Shown here: positions 7,770 to 17,400 of the stretch, piece by piece
Layout of the letters: each line of letters begins with the position of its first letter
Numbering within the stretch: position 1 is the stretch's first letter
Assembly (NCBI GenBank): GCA_017305665.1
Contig: JAFKKH010000026.1
Location: 1 to 64,000, forward strand
DNA length: 64,000 bases
Direction of reading: 5' to 3'
From: Hyphomicrobiales bacterium
GTDB taxonomy: Bacteria; Pseudomonadota; Alphaproteobacteria; Rhizobiales; Xanthobacteraceae
The notes under the pieces: generated by a model
Seen by the model: only the letters and a program-made list of their open reading frames with translations
Databases searched by the model: none
Told to the model about the DNA's origin: nothing
Position numbers and translations under genes: made by a program

Positions 7770-7956
7770 GATCGACCGAACTCGCCTTACGACAAGTTCG
7801 ATAAGACTTGACGGTCCGCACCTCGACCATCGGTTTTGCAGCTCGCGACACAACACCCGCGCGCAATGATGACTTTCCTCCAGGCGTCGTGCTGCGTCGA
7901 TTCGGGAAACAAGTCTTCTGCAACCGAGACGAATTTGCTCTTGCGTCTGCTGCTAA

Positions 7957-7979
7957 AAGATATATTCTAAATGTATCTT
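7957..7979. promoter_or_regulatory. NsrR-type operator upstream of the rightward operon
   Basis: AAGATATATTC, T, AAATGTATCTT: an 11-1-11 palindrome very close to the NsrR consensus. It ends directly before the AGGAGG ribosome-binding site (7982-7987) of the gene at 7993, so a bound repressor would block transcription or sit at the promoter start. The strongest NsrR site in the window. Confidence 0.8.
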
Positions 7980-7992
7980 ATAGGAGGCGACT

Positions 7993-8514
7993 ATGCTGCT
8001 TGAGATTGAAGCGGTGGCGGAAAAAGCGCTCGACGGCGCGACGTTGAGCCGCGAGACGGCATCACCACAGAGCGCACCGAGCGAAAGCTCACGCAAAAGA
8101 GCAACGCCTTCTTCTTCCCGAATGGCGGTTCCAGAGCTGACATTTTTCATTGTGGCGGCGTTTCGACGTCACCCGCATATCAACAATGTCCTGACGCACA
8201 TCTCCGGCGGTAGTTGGAGCCGTATCGAAGAGGCGCTGCAGGTGATCGTCGATCCCGATGCGAGCGGTCGCGATCTCTCCCCGCTAGTGCGCAACATCAT
8301 CGACCTGATATGCGCGGATCGCGGTGTAACAGGCCGAATTGTCAAACCCTACTATCGGGAGTTGTTGGTTCGGGCGCTGGGCGAGTCTGTGGCCAGACGC
8401 CTGATCACTCACGTCACCTGCCTCTTCGTCGAAAGCGAAGCCATGCCGTGCCAGATCGGGCCGCCGCGCCCTGCAATCGCGGCCACATCTTCGAGCACAG
8501 GGGTGGGTGGATGA
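7993..8514 (+). CDS. Unknown protein, first gene of the rightward NO-response operon
   Basis: The 173-residue protein starts with a helix (MLLEIEAVAEKALDGATL), has a Ser/Arg-rich linker to about residue 45, and a folded centre (LTFFIVAAFRRHPHINNVLT, then GSWSRIEEALQVIVD). Histidines at RRHPH and ITHVTCLF and one Cys nearby could bind metal, but no known motif is seen. I do not recognise the family. A near-perfect AGGAGG precedes the ATG, and an NsrR palindrome lies immediately before that, so it is expected to be strongly induced by NO. Its stop overlaps the next start. Confidence 0.65.
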   Translation: MLLEIEAVAEKALDGATLSRETASPQSAPSESSRKRATPSSSRMAVPELTFFIVAAFRRHPHINNVLTHISGGSWSRIEEALQVIVDPDASGRDLSPLVRNIIDLICADRGVTGRIVKPYYRELLVRALGESVARRLITHVTCLFVESEAMPCQIGPPRPAIAATSSSTGVGG

Positions 8515-8771
8515 CTCCGATTTCCGCCGCAACGGAACGTGTCATCGACGTCAAGGACATCGATCCGCGGCATCGCCACACGATCATTCAGCAATTGTTC
8601 GCCCATCTCGCGCCGGGAGCAAGCCTTCAACTCGTCGTAGATCACGATCCAAAGCCGTTGCACTTCCAGCTTGAGGCGAAACACGGCGCGCACTGTCAAT
8701 GGACCTATCTGGAACAAGGTCCGGACATCTGGCGGGTGCGCCTGCAACTGCTAACGAGCCCGGGAGACTGA
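8511..8771 (+). CDS. DUF2249 protein, paralogue of the leftward copy
   Basis: A single-domain DUF2249 protein of 86 residues with DHDPKPLHFQLEAK and WTYLEQGPDIWRVRL. It is nearly collinear with the protein encoded at 6835-7095, so the two probably arose by duplication around nsrR. Its ATG overlaps the TGA of the previous gene (ATGA), implying coupled translation. As with other family members, the function is unknown; the conserved acidic DHDP motif suggests a binding site. Confidence 0.8.
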   Translation: MTPISAATERVIDVKDIDPRHRHTIIQQLFAHLAPGASLQLVVDHDPKPLHFQLEAKHGAHCQWTYLEQGPDIWRVRLQLLTSPGD

Positions 8772-8773
8772 GA

Positions 8774-9004
8774 ATGCCAGGATTTCTCACGAGACAATCG
8801 AGCATCTCATCACGGACCGGCATTGTAGCGAACGATCCACATGGGACCGTGCTGGCCTCGACGCGCGCAGAGCGTCTTAAGATGCTGTTTGCCGCTGCCA
8901 GCCTGGGGATCGGGGAATGCCCGTCATGGACGATCCAGGCTCTCGAAGCCGAGGAGAGAGCGGATCGGGAACTGTACGCCGAGGAAAGGAGCAGATCATG
9001 TTGA
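8774..9004 (+). CDS. Small hypothetical protein (76 aa)
   Basis: The protein starts two bases after the DUF2249 stop. It has a polar beginning, a hydrophobic helix (LKMLFAAASLGIGECPSWTI) and an acidic, Arg-rich C-terminal helix (LEAEERADRELYAEERSRSC) ending in Cys. I do not recognise the family. Its last seven bases overlap the next gene, so it is part of the same translated chain. Confidence 0.55.
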   Translation: MPGFLTRQSSISSRTGIVANDPHGTVLASTRAERLKMLFAAASLGIGECPSWTIQALEAEERADRELYAEERSRSC

Positions 9005-9237
9005 GCAATTCTCACGATTTCGTCCGCCCGAAGGACGACGCCGAACGCGTCTATCTCGAATCGCTGGTTCGCGAGGACTACGACCAATGCCACCTCGGCG
9101 AAACGTTCGATGACATGAAGCGACGCATCCCGTTCTCGAAGGAGGACCGGGGACTGTACCGGGACTGGCTCGCCGTCGCTGCGACGCGCGACGCGGCGCT
9201 TACCGCAGAACGCCTGCCGTTGATCGCCGCCGAATGA
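8998..9237 (+). CDS. Small hypothetical acidic protein (79 aa)
   Basis: The protein begins MLSNSHDFVRPKDDAERVYL and contains FDDMKRRIPFSKEDRGLYRD, with a final Ala-rich helix. It has one Cys and no membrane segment or signal. AGGAG lies just upstream of the ATG inside the previous gene. The family is unknown to me; its length and charge suggest a soluble accessory protein. Its stop overlaps the haemoglobin start by four bases. Confidence 0.6.
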   Translation: MLSNSHDFVRPKDDAERVYLESLVREDYDQCHLGETFDDMKRRIPFSKEDRGLYRDWLAVAATRDAALTAERLPLIAAE

Positions 9238-9782
9238 CTGGAACGGTGCTCAGCAATCGGCTGCCGCCGGTGGAGGATGCGTCCGACCATGAGCCTGCGG
9301 GTGCGGCGATCCATGAAGGTGGTCCAGCGCGGCGCGCGCGCATCACGCGCGAGATCATGGAGAGGACTGGCATCGATGAAGCGATGATCGAACGTCTCGT
9401 GCGAAGGTTCTACCGGCGGGTTCAGGCAGATCCGCTGCTTGGACCTGTCTTCGCCCCGCGAATTGCCGACTGGGAACAGCATATCGTCAAGCTCTGCGCA
9501 TTCTGGTCTTCGGTTGCGTTGATGTCCGGCCGATACCATGGCCAGCCGATGCAAGTGCACGTCGATCTTCCTGTCGTCGCCACTCATTTCGATCGCTGGA
9601 TCGCTTTGTTCGAAAATGCCGCTAACGAGATTTGCCCGCCAACCGCTGCACAACACTTCATCGAGCGAGCGCGGCGCATCGCCGATAGCATCGAACTGGC
9701 CATGGCGGGTCGCAACGGAAAAATCCAGAGCCCGCGCTTCTCTACTTCCGGACGCGGCGGCAACCCTGCCAGTTCGACATAG
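9234..9782 (+). CDS. Group III truncated haemoglobin
   Basis: After about 40 variable residues comes a truncated globin fold: ERLVRRFYRRVQADPLLGPV (B helix with the conserved Phe-Tyr), then WEQHIVKLCAFWSSVALMSG (E helix with Trp), GRYHGQPMQVHVDLP and THFDRWIALFENAA. His109 or His118 is the likely proximal haem ligand; group III proteins such as Campylobacter Ctb have this HxxLP and HFxRW pattern. These proteins bind oxygen and NO and can convert NO to nitrate. It overlaps the previous gene and ends the tight NsrR-controlled group, consistent with NO detoxification. The ends are longer than in most family members. Confidence 0.85.
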   Translation: MTGTVLSNRLPPVEDASDHEPAGAAIHEGGPARRARITREIMERTGIDEAMIERLVRRFYRRVQADPLLGPVFAPRIADWEQHIVKLCAFWSSVALMSGRYHGQPMQVHVDLPVVATHFDRWIALFENAANEICPPTAAQHFIERARRIADSIELAMAGRNGKIQSPRFSTSGRGGNPASST

Positions 9783-9827
9783 AGGTACCCCAACATCCGA
9801 TCGGCTTACTCAATCCGGAGACATTCC

Positions 9828-10160
9828 ATGACCACACTCTATCCCAAGCCTACACGCGAATTGGCCGAACTGCGGAGAAGCCTGGGACCTGGCACCGAGG
9901 CCGCATTCCAAGCCTTCAGTGAATCGGTATTTTCGGAAGGGACGCTTTCGAGCAAGACCAAGCAGTTGATCGCGGTGGCCGTCGCGCACGTTACGCAATG
10001 TCCATATTGCATCACCGGGCACACCAAGGCAGCCCAACGCGCGGGAGCGACGGCACAGGAATTGATGGAAGCGGTCTGGGTCGCGGTAGAGATGAGAGCC
10101 GGCGCTGCATTCGCGCATTCCACGCTTATGCTGGATACGCTCGATCAAACAAAGACCTGA
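9828..10160 (+). CDS. Carboxymuconolactone decarboxylase / AhpD-like protein
   Basis: The 110-residue protein matches the AhpD core domain: KQLIAVAVAHVTQCPYCITG HTK in sequence, with CPYC as the redox Cys pair and the His after it, then an Ala-rich helix (ELMEAVWVAVEMRAGAAFAH). AhpD-like proteins reduce peroxiredoxins or act as thiol peroxidases against peroxides and peroxynitrite. Placement just after the haemoglobin gene suggests a role in nitrosative or oxidative stress. It is separated by 45 bp and has a GGAGA element before its ATG, so it may still be in the same transcript. Confidence 0.82.
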   Translation: MTTLYPKPTRELAELRRSLGPGTEAAFQAFSESVFSEGTLSSKTKQLIAVAVAHVTQCPYCITGHTKAAQRAGATAQELMEAVWVAVEMRAGAAFAHSTLMLDTLDQTKT

Positions 10161-10195
10161 AGCAACACCGGTCAAGCGCCTTGAAGGAGGCATCC

Positions 10196-10729
10196 ATGAA
10201 ACGCGTAGCCGTGGTGAAGGGATCGCCGAGCTCGGTCATTCAAAATCTGTTCCGGGAACTGGCAGAGCGTTGGCAATCCGATATTCGCATCGCTGGCGTC
10301 GTCGAGGAGCCGCACGGCCTTGCGGACCGGAAATGCAATGCCGGGTATTTGCGTAGCATCGCCAGCGGCACCCTCTATCCGATCTTCCAAGACCTTGGCC
10401 CCGGCGCCGAAGCTTGTCATTTGGAGGGCGCCGGCGCCATCTCGGCAACCGAAGCCATAGAACAGGATATCGCCGCCGGCTGCGATCTCGTCATGTTGAG
10501 CAAGTTCGGCAAGCTTGAAGCATCGCGAGAAGGTCTCAGCGGCGCGTTTGCTGCGGCCATCGATGCCGGATTGCCAGTTCTCACCTCCGTGTCACCCGCA
10601 TTCGAGCAGGCGTGGGAGATATTTGCCGCACCGCTGTTCCACGTCCTGCCGGCTGACTCGAATGAGATCGAAGCATGGCGCCGAGCCATATTCGACGGTA
10701 CTGCCGTTGGCAGACCTTTGCAGACGTGA
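10196..10729 (+). CDS. DUF2478 protein
   Basis: The 177 residues match the DUF2478 family: VAVVKGSPSSVIQNLFRELA at the start, then CDLVMLSKFGKLEASREGLS and AIDAGLPVLTSVSPAFEQAW. The pattern is like a degenerate P-loop NTPase lacking a clear Walker A. Genes of this family are usually found with molybdate transporters and molybdoenzymes. Here it lies upstream of, and opposite to, the molybdenum-dependent nar operon, so a link to molybdenum supply for NarG is plausible. AAGGAGG precedes the chosen ATG. Confidence 0.75.
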   Translation: MKRVAVVKGSPSSVIQNLFRELAERWQSDIRIAGVVEEPHGLADRKCNAGYLRSIASGTLYPIFQDLGPGAEACHLEGAGAISATEAIEQDIAAGCDLVMLSKFGKLEASREGLSGAFAAAIDAGLPVLTSVSPAFEQAWEIFAAPLFHVLPADSNEIEAWRRAIFDGTAVGRPLQT

Positions 10730-10833
10730 CCGATCCGATCGCCTTGCGATCGAACTTCGGGTCACCGTCCGATTCCGGGTATCGAGCAAGACAGTGCTAC
10801 TCACGTACATCGTGGTCAGGCATTGTCGATCGT

Positions 10834-11553
10834 CTACTGCACGAGGGGCGTTTGCGTGCCGTCGAGATCTACCCCTAAGAGTTTCGCCTGGCCGGCGAGC
10901 ACCCTGACATATTGTCGAAGAGCTTTTTCCTCAACGTTTGCACGCAGTCGCTCGGCGATCTGTCCGCTGACGGTTTCGAAGGGTAATTTCTTGCCTGGGA
11001 TGCTTCGATCGACGGCTACGATATGGAACCCGTAGCGGGTCTTGATCAGGTCGCGGAGAACGCCTGACGCACCAAACTTGAAAAGAGCCTGTTCAAATTC
11101 CGGCACGGTGTCGCCGCGGCCGATCTGCCCCAAATTGCCGCCCTGTTGCCCTGATGGGCAGTTCGAAAGCTCACGCGCCAGAGCGTCAAAGCGGTCGGGC
11201 TCGCGTAGCAATTGGTTCAGCGTGTCCTCGGCACGGGCTCGAATTTCGGGAATGCGTACCTGTGGAGTGACCTGAAACAGAATATGACGGGCATGGACGA
11301 GATCGCCGCTCTGAAACTCTCGTGGGTGCCCGTTATAGTAGCGGCGGCATTCCTCCTCGGTGGGTGAAGGCGTCGTAACCTCGCGCTCCAGCAGTGCTTC
11401 GATCGCCGCATCGATCTTCGTTTCTTCACTTGCGGTCTCGGCCAGCAGGTCGACGGCAATCGCTCGTTGCCGCAGAAGCTCGCGCGCTGCGGCAAGCTCG
11501 CTGGAACTATCCGGTTCGACCGGGACCTCGACGCCATTGACGGATACTGTCAC
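10834..11553 (-). CDS. Parvulin-type peptidyl-prolyl isomerase of the nar operon
   Basis: This 239-residue PpiC/NifM-like protein has an N-terminal helical part (AARELLRQRAIAVDLLAETA) and a parvulin domain at about residues 95-200 with ARHILFQV, SNCPSGQQGGNLGQIGRGD and TRYGFHIVAVD. There is no signal peptide, so it acts in the cytoplasm, probably folding or maturing the nitrate reductase. The GTG start overlaps the narI stop by four bases. Similar isomerases are found in nar operons, and one (nxrX) in the nitrite oxidoreductase operon of Nitrobacter, which supports an assembly role. Confidence 0.85.
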   Translation of the reverse strand: MTVSVNGVEVPVEPDSSSELAAARELLRQRAIAVDLLAETASEETKIDAAIEALLEREVTTPSPTEEECRRYYNGHPREFQSGDLVHARHILFQVTPQVRIPEIRARAEDTLNQLLREPDRFDALARELSNCPSGQQGGNLGQIGRGDTVPEFEQALFKFGASGVLRDLIKTRYGFHIVAVDRSIPGKKLPFETVSGQIAERLRANVEEKALRQYVRVLAGQAKLLGVDLDGTQTPLVQ

Positions 11554-12269
11554 GAGCGGACGGGCTCCTTCGCCCTCGTCTTCGGCGTGCGCACGATCTG
11601 GTACGGCCGGAACAGATAGGCCAGCGCGCCGCCGCCGCTCCAGATATGGATCATGCGCGTGAACGGAGAAACGAGGAACAGCGTGAAGCCCAGGAGGATA
11701 TGCAGCTTGTAGGTCAGGGGCACGTCGACCATCAGGGCTGCTGCACCGCCATCCAGAGTTACGACGCCCTTGACGTAGCTCGTCAGCGTCTCGAACAACC
11801 CGCCATCCATGTGGTAGGCGGAGAGCGGCACGGTGAGCAGACCAAGGGCAAGTTGCAGCCACAACATCAGTGTGATTGCGATATCCCATTTGCGGCTATT
11901 GAGCCGTATTCGCGGATCGGCGAGTCGACGATAAATGAGGATCGAGAGTCCAAAGATGGCGACTGCACCGGCGATACCGCCCACCACCATGGCGAGAAGC
12001 TGGTGTGCGACCGGATCAAGTGCCCAGTCAACGGCCCAGTGCGGCGCAAGAAATCCGGCGAAATGGCCGAGAATGACGACGATCACGCCGTAGTGAAACA
12101 GGTTAGAACCGAGCCGGAGCTGGCCCTTGCGCAGCATTTGCGAGGAATCGCTTTTCCAAGTGTATGGTTCGCGGTCGAAGCGGATCAGGCTGCCGATCAG
12201 CAGGACAACGAGACAGATATAGGGATAGACGCCGAACAGCAGCGTGTTGACATAAGTGTTGGACAGCAT
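11550..12269 (-). CDS. narI: Respiratory nitrate reductase gamma subunit NarI
   Basis: The 239-residue protein has five transmembrane helices and the histidines that bind two b-type haems: one in LFHYGVIVVILGHFAGF near residue 60, and two in YKLHILLGFTLF and FTRMIHIWSG near the C-terminus. NarI oxidises quinol at the periplasmic side and passes electrons to NarH. I chose the ATG preceded by GAGGAGG. It lies between narJ (14 bp upstream) and the isomerase gene (overlap), in the order seen in E. coli with the extra isomerase added. Confidence 0.93.
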   Translation of the reverse strand: MLSNTYVNTLLFGVYPYICLVVLLIGSLIRFDREPYTWKSDSSQMLRKGQLRLGSNLFHYGVIVVILGHFAGFLAPHWAVDWALDPVAHQLLAMVVGGIAGAVAIFGLSILIYRRLADPRIRLNSRKWDIAITLMLWLQLALGLLTVPLSAYHMDGGLFETLTSYVKGVVTLDGGAAALMVDVPLTYKLHILLGFTLFLVSPFTRMIHIWSGGGALAYLFRPYQIVRTPKTRAKEPVRS

Positions 12270-12283
12270 TGCCAAGTCCTCCT

Positions 12284-12919
12284 CTATGCAACTGGCGCGC
12301 CGGTTACTGGATCGGTAGGTGCGGGGACCCCGCCGAAAGCGGGTTGCTCGGCCCATTCACGGTCGAGCGTTTCCATACGCTCCTTTACGGGGGGAACCTT
12401 ATCGACTTCGATCGGACTTTCTCCTGCAATGACAAGCAAAGCCTGCAACACGGCCGCATAGCCGCTGCGGCGCGCCACGAGCGAGCGGCCAATCGTTGTC
12501 AATATCTGAGTGCAGTCCACCAGCATGTCGCGCGCCTCCGCGAGTTTGCGGCAGCTCAGATATTCAAGGACGACGGGAAGATAATCCGGGAGCTCACGTG
12601 CGCTGAGTTCGAACCCTGCGTGCTCGTAAAGCTGCTTGAGTTCGACCATGGCCTCGCCGCGGTCGCGACTCTCGCCATGGAGATGTTCGAACAAATGCAG
12701 AGAGAGTGCGCGGCCACGGTCGAAAAGATCGACATAACGCTCTTCAACAGTGAGCAGATCGCCTTCCCCGAGTTCGCCGACTAACGCGAGGAGATCTTCG
12801 CGGCGGGCTGGATCAAGCAATGGCGCCGTGCTGATGACATCCGCGATCTCCGGCAGGGCTTGTCGCATCTCTTCCGACGGATACGAAAGCAGGGCGCTCA
12901 AAGCTTTGAACAACAACAT
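12284..12919 (-). CDS. narJ: Nitrate reductase molybdenum cofactor assembly chaperone NarJ
   Basis: The 211-residue protein starts MLLFKALSALLSYPSEEMRQ and contains YVDLFDRGRALSLHLFEHLH, the signature of the NarJ branch of the TorD-like chaperones. It binds the NarG N-terminus and helps insert molybdenum cofactor and the FS0 cluster before membrane attachment; it is not part of the final enzyme. It lies ten bases after narH. The C-terminal Pro-rich tail is variable in this family. Confidence 0.93.
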   Translation of the reverse strand: MLLFKALSALLSYPSEEMRQALPEIADVISTAPLLDPARREDLLALVGELGEGDLLTVEERYVDLFDRGRALSLHLFEHLHGESRDRGEAMVELKQLYEHAGFELSARELPDYLPVVLEYLSCRKLAEARDMLVDCTQILTTIGRSLVARRSGYAAVLQALLVIAGESPIEVDKVPPVKERMETLDREWAEQPAFGGVPAPTDPVTGAPVA

Positions 12920-12929
12920 TATCGCCTCC

Positions 12930-14462
12930 TCACGTATCGAGTGGCCGCACGGGGTTAAGCTTACGCCGCCCCATCTTGCCGCCGAACAGCGTCGAGTGCG
13001 GTGGCCCGAAGTCGCAGCCGTTCCCGAACGTGAAGCCGCAGGAGCCCTTCAGCCCATAGGCGTCTTCAGCATCCTCCCGGTGGCTGGTCGGGATGACGAA
13101 ACGATCCTCGTAATTGGCGATGGCAAGATAGCGGTGCATTTCCTCCACCTGAGCGATGGTAATTCCCGCCTGATCGAGGACCGACTGACCGCCACCCTCG
13201 CCAAGCTGGCGCCTGCGGAAATAGATTCGCATCGCCAGCATGCGCTCGAGCGCCGTGACGACCGGCTCTTCGGCACCCGCCGTGAGCAGATTAGCGAGAT
13301 AGCGGACGGGAATGCGCAACGAGCGGACATCGGGAATCTCTCCGTTCGTGTCGATCGCGCCCGCATTGGCATGCGACTGGATCGGCGACAGCGGTGGAAC
13401 GTACCAGACCATCGGCAGCGTGCGATATTCGGGGTGAAGCGGGAACGCGATCTTCCAGTCGACGGCCATCTTGTAGGCCGGCGAGCGCTTCGCGGCCGCG
13501 ATCCAGTTGTCGGCGATACCATCGGCACGCGCCTGCGCTTCGACCCCTGGGTCGTTCGGGTCGAGGAACAGCTTGAGCTGGGCTTCATACAGGTCCTGCT
13601 CGTCTTCGACGGAGGCGGCTTCCTGGATGCCGTCGGCGTCGTAGAGCAGCACGCCCAAATAGCGGATGCGGCCGACGCAGGTTTCCGAGCATACGGTCGG
13701 TTGCCCAGCTTCGATGCGCGGATAGCAGAAGATGCATTTCTCGGCCTTGCCGGAGGTCCAGTTGTAATAAATCTTTTTGTACGGGCAGCCCGACACGCAC
13801 ATGCGCCAACCACGGCACTTGTCCTGATCGATCAGGACGATGCCGTCTTCCTCGCGCTTGTAGATCGAACCCGACGGGCAGGACGCGACGCAGCTCGGAT
13901 TGAGGCAGTGCTCGCACAGCCGTGGTAGATACATCATGAAGGTGTTTTCGAACTGGCCGTAAATGTCCTTCTGCACGGCCTCAAAATTATAATCCTTGGA
14001 GCGCTTGTCGAACTCGCCACCGAGGATTTCCTCCCAGTTCGGCCCCCACTCGATCTTCTCCATCGGTTTGCCTGTGACAAGCGACAGCGGGCGCGCCACG
14101 GGCGCCGTCGGCAGTTCGGGCGCCTTTTGCAGATGTTCGTAGTCGTATGTGAACGGTTCATAATAATCGTCGATCTCGGGCAGATGCGGATTGGCGAAGA
14201 TCTTGGCGAGAATCGAAAGCCGTCCGCCTTGCTTGGGCACGATCTTGCCGCTCTTCTTGCGCTTCCAGCCGCCTTGCCAGCGTTCCTGGTTCTCCCAATC
14301 CTTGGGGTAGCCGATGCCGGGCTTCGTCTCGACATTGTTGAACCAGGCATATTCCATGCCCTGACGTGAGGTCCACACCTGCTTGCAGGTAACGGAGCAG
14401 GTGTGACACCCGATACATTTGTCGAGGTTCATCACCATCGCGATCTGGGCGCGGATTTTCAT
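12930..14462 (-). CDS. narH: Respiratory nitrate reductase beta subunit NarH
   Basis: The 510-residue iron-sulfur subunit carries four Cys groups for one [3Fe-4S] and three [4Fe-4S] clusters: CIGCHTCSVTC near residue 16, CEHCLNPSCVASCPSG, CRGWRMCVSGCPYKK, and CIFCYPR with CSETC. The Trp in CRGW is the usual mark of the [3Fe-4S] site. It transfers electrons from NarI haem to NarG. The ATG overlaps the narG stop by four bases, so the two subunits are made in balance. Length matches E. coli NarH (512). Confidence 0.95.
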   Translation of the reverse strand: MKIRAQIAMVMNLDKCIGCHTCSVTCKQVWTSRQGMEYAWFNNVETKPGIGYPKDWENQERWQGGWKRKKSGKIVPKQGGRLSILAKIFANPHLPEIDDYYEPFTYDYEHLQKAPELPTAPVARPLSLVTGKPMEKIEWGPNWEEILGGEFDKRSKDYNFEAVQKDIYGQFENTFMMYLPRLCEHCLNPSCVASCPSGSIYKREEDGIVLIDQDKCRGWRMCVSGCPYKKIYYNWTSGKAEKCIFCYPRIEAGQPTVCSETCVGRIRYLGVLLYDADGIQEAASVEDEQDLYEAQLKLFLDPNDPGVEAQARADGIADNWIAAAKRSPAYKMAVDWKIAFPLHPEYRTLPMVWYVPPLSPIQSHANAGAIDTNGEIPDVRSLRIPVRYLANLLTAGAEEPVVTALERMLAMRIYFRRRQLGEGGGQSVLDQAGITIAQVEEMHRYLAIANYEDRFVIPTSHREDAEDAYGLKGSCGFTFGNGCDFGPPHSTLFGGKMGRRKLNPVRPLDT

Positions 14463-17400
14463 GACGCAGTCTCCTCGACGGCACGATCGACGGGGTTGGA
14501 GTGATCGAGCCAGTCGATCTTGTTGAGCTTGCGCACGATGACGAATTCGTCGCGGTTCGAGCCGACCGTGCCGTAGTAGTTGAAGCCATAGGAAAGCTGC
14601 GCGTAGCCGCCGACCATATGCGTCGGCTTGAGCAGCGTTCGCGTCACGGAATTGTGGATGCCACCGCGTAGACCCGTGACCTGCGACCCCGGCACGTTCA
14701 CGATCTTTTCCTGCGCATGGTACATCATGCACATGCCCTCATGGACGCGTTGGCTGACCACTGCGCGCGCCGCGATGGCGCCGTTCAGGTTGAACAGCTC
14801 GATCCAGTCGTTGTCGACGATGCTGGCCTGTTTTGCATCGGTCTCAGACAGCCACACGATTGGCCCACCGCGTGACAAAGTCAGCATCAGCAGGTTGTCG
14901 GTATAGGTGGAATGGATGCCCCATTTCTGGTGCGGCGTGATGAAGTTCAGCACGATTTCCGCTTCGCCGTTGCTGCGCTTGCCGAGCATTTCGGACACCG
15001 TACGGGTATCCACCGGCGGGCGGTACACCGCGAAGCTCTCGCCGAAATCGCGAAACCAACGATGGTCCTGATAGAATTGCTGGCGGCCAGTGATGGTGCG
15101 CCAGGGGATCAGCTCGTTCACATTCGTGTAGCCTGCCGTGTAAGAGACGTGCTCACTCTCGATCCCGGACCAGGTCGGCGAGGAGATGATCTTGCGCGGC
15201 TGAGCCTGGATATCGCGAAAGCGGATTTTCTCGTCTTCGCGCATCCTGGCCAGATGGGTGTGATCACGCCCCGTTATTTTGCCTAGCGCCTCCCACGCCT
15301 TGACTGCGACTTCGCCATTGGTTTCGGGCGCGAGATACATGATGGTTTCGGCGGCATCGATATCGCTCTCGATGCGCGGGCGGCCATCGGTCGGGCCGCC
15401 GTCATTCACACGGTAGTTCAGGTTGCCGAGACCCTTAACCTCCTGCTCTGTATTCCAACCGATGCCCTTGCCGCCATTGCCGAGCTTGTCGGCCAATGGC
15501 CCAAGCGACGTGAAGCGGCGATAGGTGTTTGGATAGTCTCGTTCGACCACCGTGATTTGTGGCGCGGTGACGCCCGGAATGAGATCGCATTCACCCTTCT
15601 TCCAGTCCTGGACCTCAAGGGGCTGTGCAAGCTCGCCGGGCGTGTCGTGTTGAATCGGCGTGAGCACAACGTCGCGCTCGACGCCGAGATGTCCCTCGGC
15701 CAGTTCGGAGAACCGCTTGGCGATGGTCTTGTAAGTCTCCCAGTCGCTGCGTGATTCCCAGACCGGATCCACCGCCGTCGACAGCGGATGGATAAACGGG
15801 TGCATATCGGACGTGTTGAGATCGTTCTTCTCGTACCAGGTGGCAGTCGGCAGCACGACGTCGGAATACAGGCAACTCGTCGACATTCGGAAGTCGAGCG
15901 TGACGACGAGGTCGAGCTTGCCTTCCGGCGCGGGATCACGCCAAGCAACCTCTTCGGGCTTGAGGCCATCCATCTCGCCGAGGTCTTTGCCTTGCAAGCC
16001 ATGCCGCGTGCCAAGGAAATGCCGCAGGAAATATTCATGCCCCTTGCCGGAGGAGCCGAATAGGTTCGAGCGCCAGATGAACAGGTTGCGCGGAAAATTG
16101 ACCGGATTGTCCGGGTCCTCGCAGGCCATCTGCAGGCTCCCCGATTTAAGTCCGGCGACGACGTGATCCTTGACCGCCGCACCAGCCTTATCGGCCTCGG
16201 CCGCCAGCGTCAGCGGATTGACCGCAAGCTGCGGCGCGGACGGCAGCCAACCCATGCGTTCCGCTCGCACGTTGAGATCGATCATGCTGCCACGATAGGG
16301 AGCGGGGTCGGCGAGCGGCGACAGCAGTTCGGTGACGTCAAGCTTCTCGTAGCGCCATTGGTCGCTGTGCGCATAAAAGAACGACGTGCCGTTCATCTGG
16401 CGCGGCGGGCGCACCCAATCGAGCGCAAAGGCCAGCATCGTCCAGCCGGTCTGCGGCCTCAGCTTCTCCTGCCCGACATAGTGTGCCCAACCACCGCCCG
16501 AGACACCGACGGTGCCACACATCATCAGAACATTGATGATGCTGCGATAACCCATATCCTGATGATACCAATGGTTCATGCCGGCACCGATAATCACCAT
16601 CGAGCGGCCGTTCGTCTTCTCGGCGTTATCGGCAAAGCCGCGTGCCACGGCGATCGCCTTGTCTGCGGTGACGCCCGTTATCGATTCCTGCCAGGCCGGC
16701 GTATATGGGACGTCTTCCTCGAAGGAGGTCGCGCAGGCGCCGCCGAGTCCCCGGTCGAGCCCATAATTGGCGCAGAGCAGGTCGAACACCGTTGCGATAC
16801 GCGCTTCTCCGTCCGCGAGCACGACACGGCGCACCGGCACGTTGCGCAACAGCACATCACCGCCTTGGTCGTTCTCGGGGAAATGGTCGTGCGGTTTGCC
16901 GCCAAAATAAGGGAACGCCACCGGCACGACGTCATCGCGACGATCGATGAGGCTCAGCGCAAGCCGGATATCCTTCCTGGTTTCCCCGTCCTTCGATTCG
17001 AGATTCCAGCGTCCGGTCGCGCCGTCTTCGCCCGGCCAGCGATAGCCGCTCGATCCCTGTGGAATAACGAGCTCGCCGGTCTCTTCCGCGATTGCCACCG
17101 TCTTCCAATCCGCACGGTCGGCCTTCGGCACACCGATGAGATCACTCTGGCGCACGTAGCGATCGGGGACCCACCGTTCGCCATCCTGGCGCAGCCGAAC
17201 GAGCATCGGCATGTCGGTGTAGCGGCGCGTATAATCTTGAAAATAGGGAACCTGGCGGTCGAGGAAGAACTCCTTGAGGATGACATGGCCCATCGCCATC
17301 GCGAGCGCCGCATCAGTGCCCTGCTTGGGGTGAAGCCAGAGGTCGGAAAGTTTGGCAACTTCCGCATAGTCAGGCGTGATCGCCACGACCTTTGTTCCGT

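Noticed and set aside
12750-13928. Plus-strand frame opposite narH
   Set aside because: narH shows all four Fe-S cysteine groups; the antisense frame has no family sequence or ribosome-binding site.
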